DNA of 7,127 nt from positions 1-7,127 of the forward strand of contig JACQAI010000677.1 in the NCBI GenBank assembly GCA_016195115.1, in the 5' to 3' direction. The position numbers were made by a program, and so were the translations under genes. The stretch is from Pseudomonadota bacterium. GTDB taxonomy: Bacteria; Pseudomonadota; Alphaproteobacteria; Elsterales; Elsteraceae. Numbering within the stretch: position 1 is the first letter of the stretch; each line of letters begins with the position of its first letter. This document shows positions 6,105 through 7,127 of the stretch, one piece after another. The notes below the pieces were generated by a model, which worked only from the letters and a program-made list of their open reading frames with translations, searched no databases and was not told the DNA's origin.

Positions 6105-6130
6105 CAGTCGGGCGCAAACGCGCCCTACTG
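6105..6130 (-). terminator. Candidate hairpin over the secA stop codon
   Basis: Arms GGGCGC (6110-6115) and GCGCCC (6120-6125) flank a 4-nt loop and extend, after one mismatch, by CAGT (6105-6108) and ACTG (6127-6130 region: A6127, C6128, T6129, G6130). That gives 10 paired positions of 11. It covers the secA stop codon and lies just before eamA. No T-run follows on the minus strand, so it is not a classical intrinsic terminator. It may weaken read-through or protect the 3' end of the secA message. Confidence 0.4.
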
Positions 6131-7127
6131 GGCGCCGTGGCAGTGCTTGTACTTCTTGCCGGAGCCGCATGGGCACGGCGCGTTGCGCGCGACCTTGCCC
6201 CAGGTTTCCGGCGCCCGCGGATCGACCACCGGCGCCGCCGCGCGGCGGCGTGGCCGCGTCATCAGCGCGACGTCGCCGCCAGACGCCGGCGCCTCGGCCT
6301 CGGCGAACGCCGGGTCCTCGCGGATCTCCTGCGTCGCAACCTCCCGACGCGCGAACAACTCGTCTTCCGGGGTTTGGATACGGAGCTCGAGGTTCGCGAG
6401 CACCGAGGTCACGCTTTCGCGCAGCCGGGCCAGCATCTCGGAGAACAGCTCGAAGGCCTCGCGCTTGTACTCGTTCAACGGATCGCGCTGGCCGTAGGCG
6501 CGCAGGCCGATGCCCTGGCGCAGATGGTCGAGCGCCAGCAGATGCTCCTTCCAGGCTTGGTCGAGCAGCTGCAAGAGCAGGCTCTTCTCGGCCATCCGCA
6601 TGATCTGCGGGCCGTAGTTGGCGGCCTTCTCGGCCATCTTGCGGTCGAGCGCGTCGTGCAGACGCTCGCGGATCGCCTCATCGGCGATGCCTTCCTCCTG
6701 CGACCACGCCTCGATCGGTAGATCGAGATTGAACAGGCGGGCAGCCTCGTCGTGCAAGGTCTTGACGTCCCACTGCTCGACGAAGGCGTTCTCCGGGATG
6801 CACCGCGTCACCAAATCGTTCAGAATCTCCTCGCGCATCTCGGTGATGGTCTGCGCGACGTCCTCGGCGCTCATGATCTCGCGGCGCTGCTCGTAGATCA
6901 CCTTGCGCTGGTCGTTCATCACGTTGTCGTACTTCAGCAGATTCTTGCGAATCTCGAAGTTGCGCGCCTCGACCTTCTGCTGCGCCTTCTCGAGCGCCTT
7001 GTTGATCCAGCTATGGACGATCGCCTCGCCTTCCTGCAGGCCGAGCTTGCGCAGCATCAGGTCCATGCGCTCGGACCCGAAGATGCGCATCAGGTCGTCC
7101 TCGAGCGACAGGAAGAACTTGGACGCG
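6125..7127 (-). CDS. secA: SecA preprotein translocase ATPase, C-terminal third (5' part off window)
   Basis: SecA drives preproteins through the SecYEG channel with ATP. The last 333 or so residues of a protein of about 900 are present, entering in ASKFFLSLEDDLMRIFGSER, which directly follows the second nucleotide-binding fold. The helical wing and scaffold parts are clear: WINKALEKAQQKVEARNF, IRKNLLKYDNVMNDQRKVIY, QLLDQAWKEHLLALDHLRQG and EYKREAFELF. A variable charged and alanine-rich linker leads to the SEC-C zinc motif NAPCPCGSGKKYKHCH close to the end, with cysteines C318, C320, C329 and H330 (counted in the visible part), which binds SecB and phospholipid. The TAG stop is at 6125-6127. 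No frameshift or missing block is seen. eamA follows 28 nt later on the same strand. Confidence 0.97.
   Translation of the reverse strand, partial: ASKFFLSLEDDLMRIFGSERMDLMLRKLGLQEGEAIVHSWINKALEKAQQKVEARNFEIRKNLLKYDNVMNDQRKVIYEQRREIMSAEDVAQTITEMREEILNDLVTRCIPENAFVEQWDVKTLHDEAARLFNLDLPIEAWSQEEGIADEAIRERLHDALDRKMAEKAANYGPQIMRMAEKSLLLQLLDQAWKEHLLALDHLRQGIGLRAYGQRDPLNEYKREAFELFSEMLARLRESVTSVLANLELRIQTPEDELFARREVATQEIREDPAFAEAEAPASGGDVALMTRPRRRAAAPVVDPRAPETWGKVARNAPCPCGSGKKYKHCHGAQ

Noticed and set aside
5347..6603. 418-residue plus-strand frame across eamA and secA
   Set aside because: It crosses two clear minus-strand genes and translates into His/Arg/Gln-rich low-complexity sequence.

Overview
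This window looks like chromosomal DNA from a high-GC alphaproteobacterium, most likely a Rhodospirillales-type lineage. That is inferred from the very GC-rich third codon positions, the alphaproteobacterial character of the XerD, AccA and SecA sequences, and the arrangement of a shikimate kinase gene divergent from an xerD-accA block. Species cannot be named from the sequence alone.

Left part (1-504): the 5' two-thirds of a shikimate kinase gene (aroK) runs leftwards off the window. It is followed by a 133-bp divergent promoter region that holds a cluster of short palindromes.

Centre (505-4466, + strand): four tightly packed genes read rightwards. First is a 47-residue single-pass membrane microprotein. 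Its last codons overlap the start of a 646-residue exported protein with a proline-rich N-terminal segment and an alpha-helical, TPR-like body. That gene overlaps xerD by 4 bp (ATGA), and xerD is followed after 32 bp by accA. Three of the four are directly coupled by overlaps, so they form a probable operon that joins chromosome-dimer resolution (XerD) and the first committed step of fatty-acid synthesis (AccA) with two envelope proteins of unknown function.

Right part (4494-7127, - strand): a two-gene toxin-antitoxin module converges on accA. A DUF497/BrnT-family toxin comes first and overlaps an antitoxin that carries an XRE helix-turn-helix instead of the ribbon-helix-helix of classical BrnA. 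An inverted repeat just upstream of the toxin start is a candidate operator. Next upstream is an EamA/DMT-family ten-helix transporter, and then the C-terminal third of secA, which ends in its zinc-binding SEC-C motif and whose 5' part lies beyond the window.

Most of the window is conserved housekeeping sequence. The less ordinary parts are the microprotein/exported-protein pair in front of xerD, and the toxin-antitoxin module with its apparently swapped antitoxin DNA-binding domain and its repeat-bearing promoter. I see no CRISPR array, insertion sequence, tRNA or rRNA.
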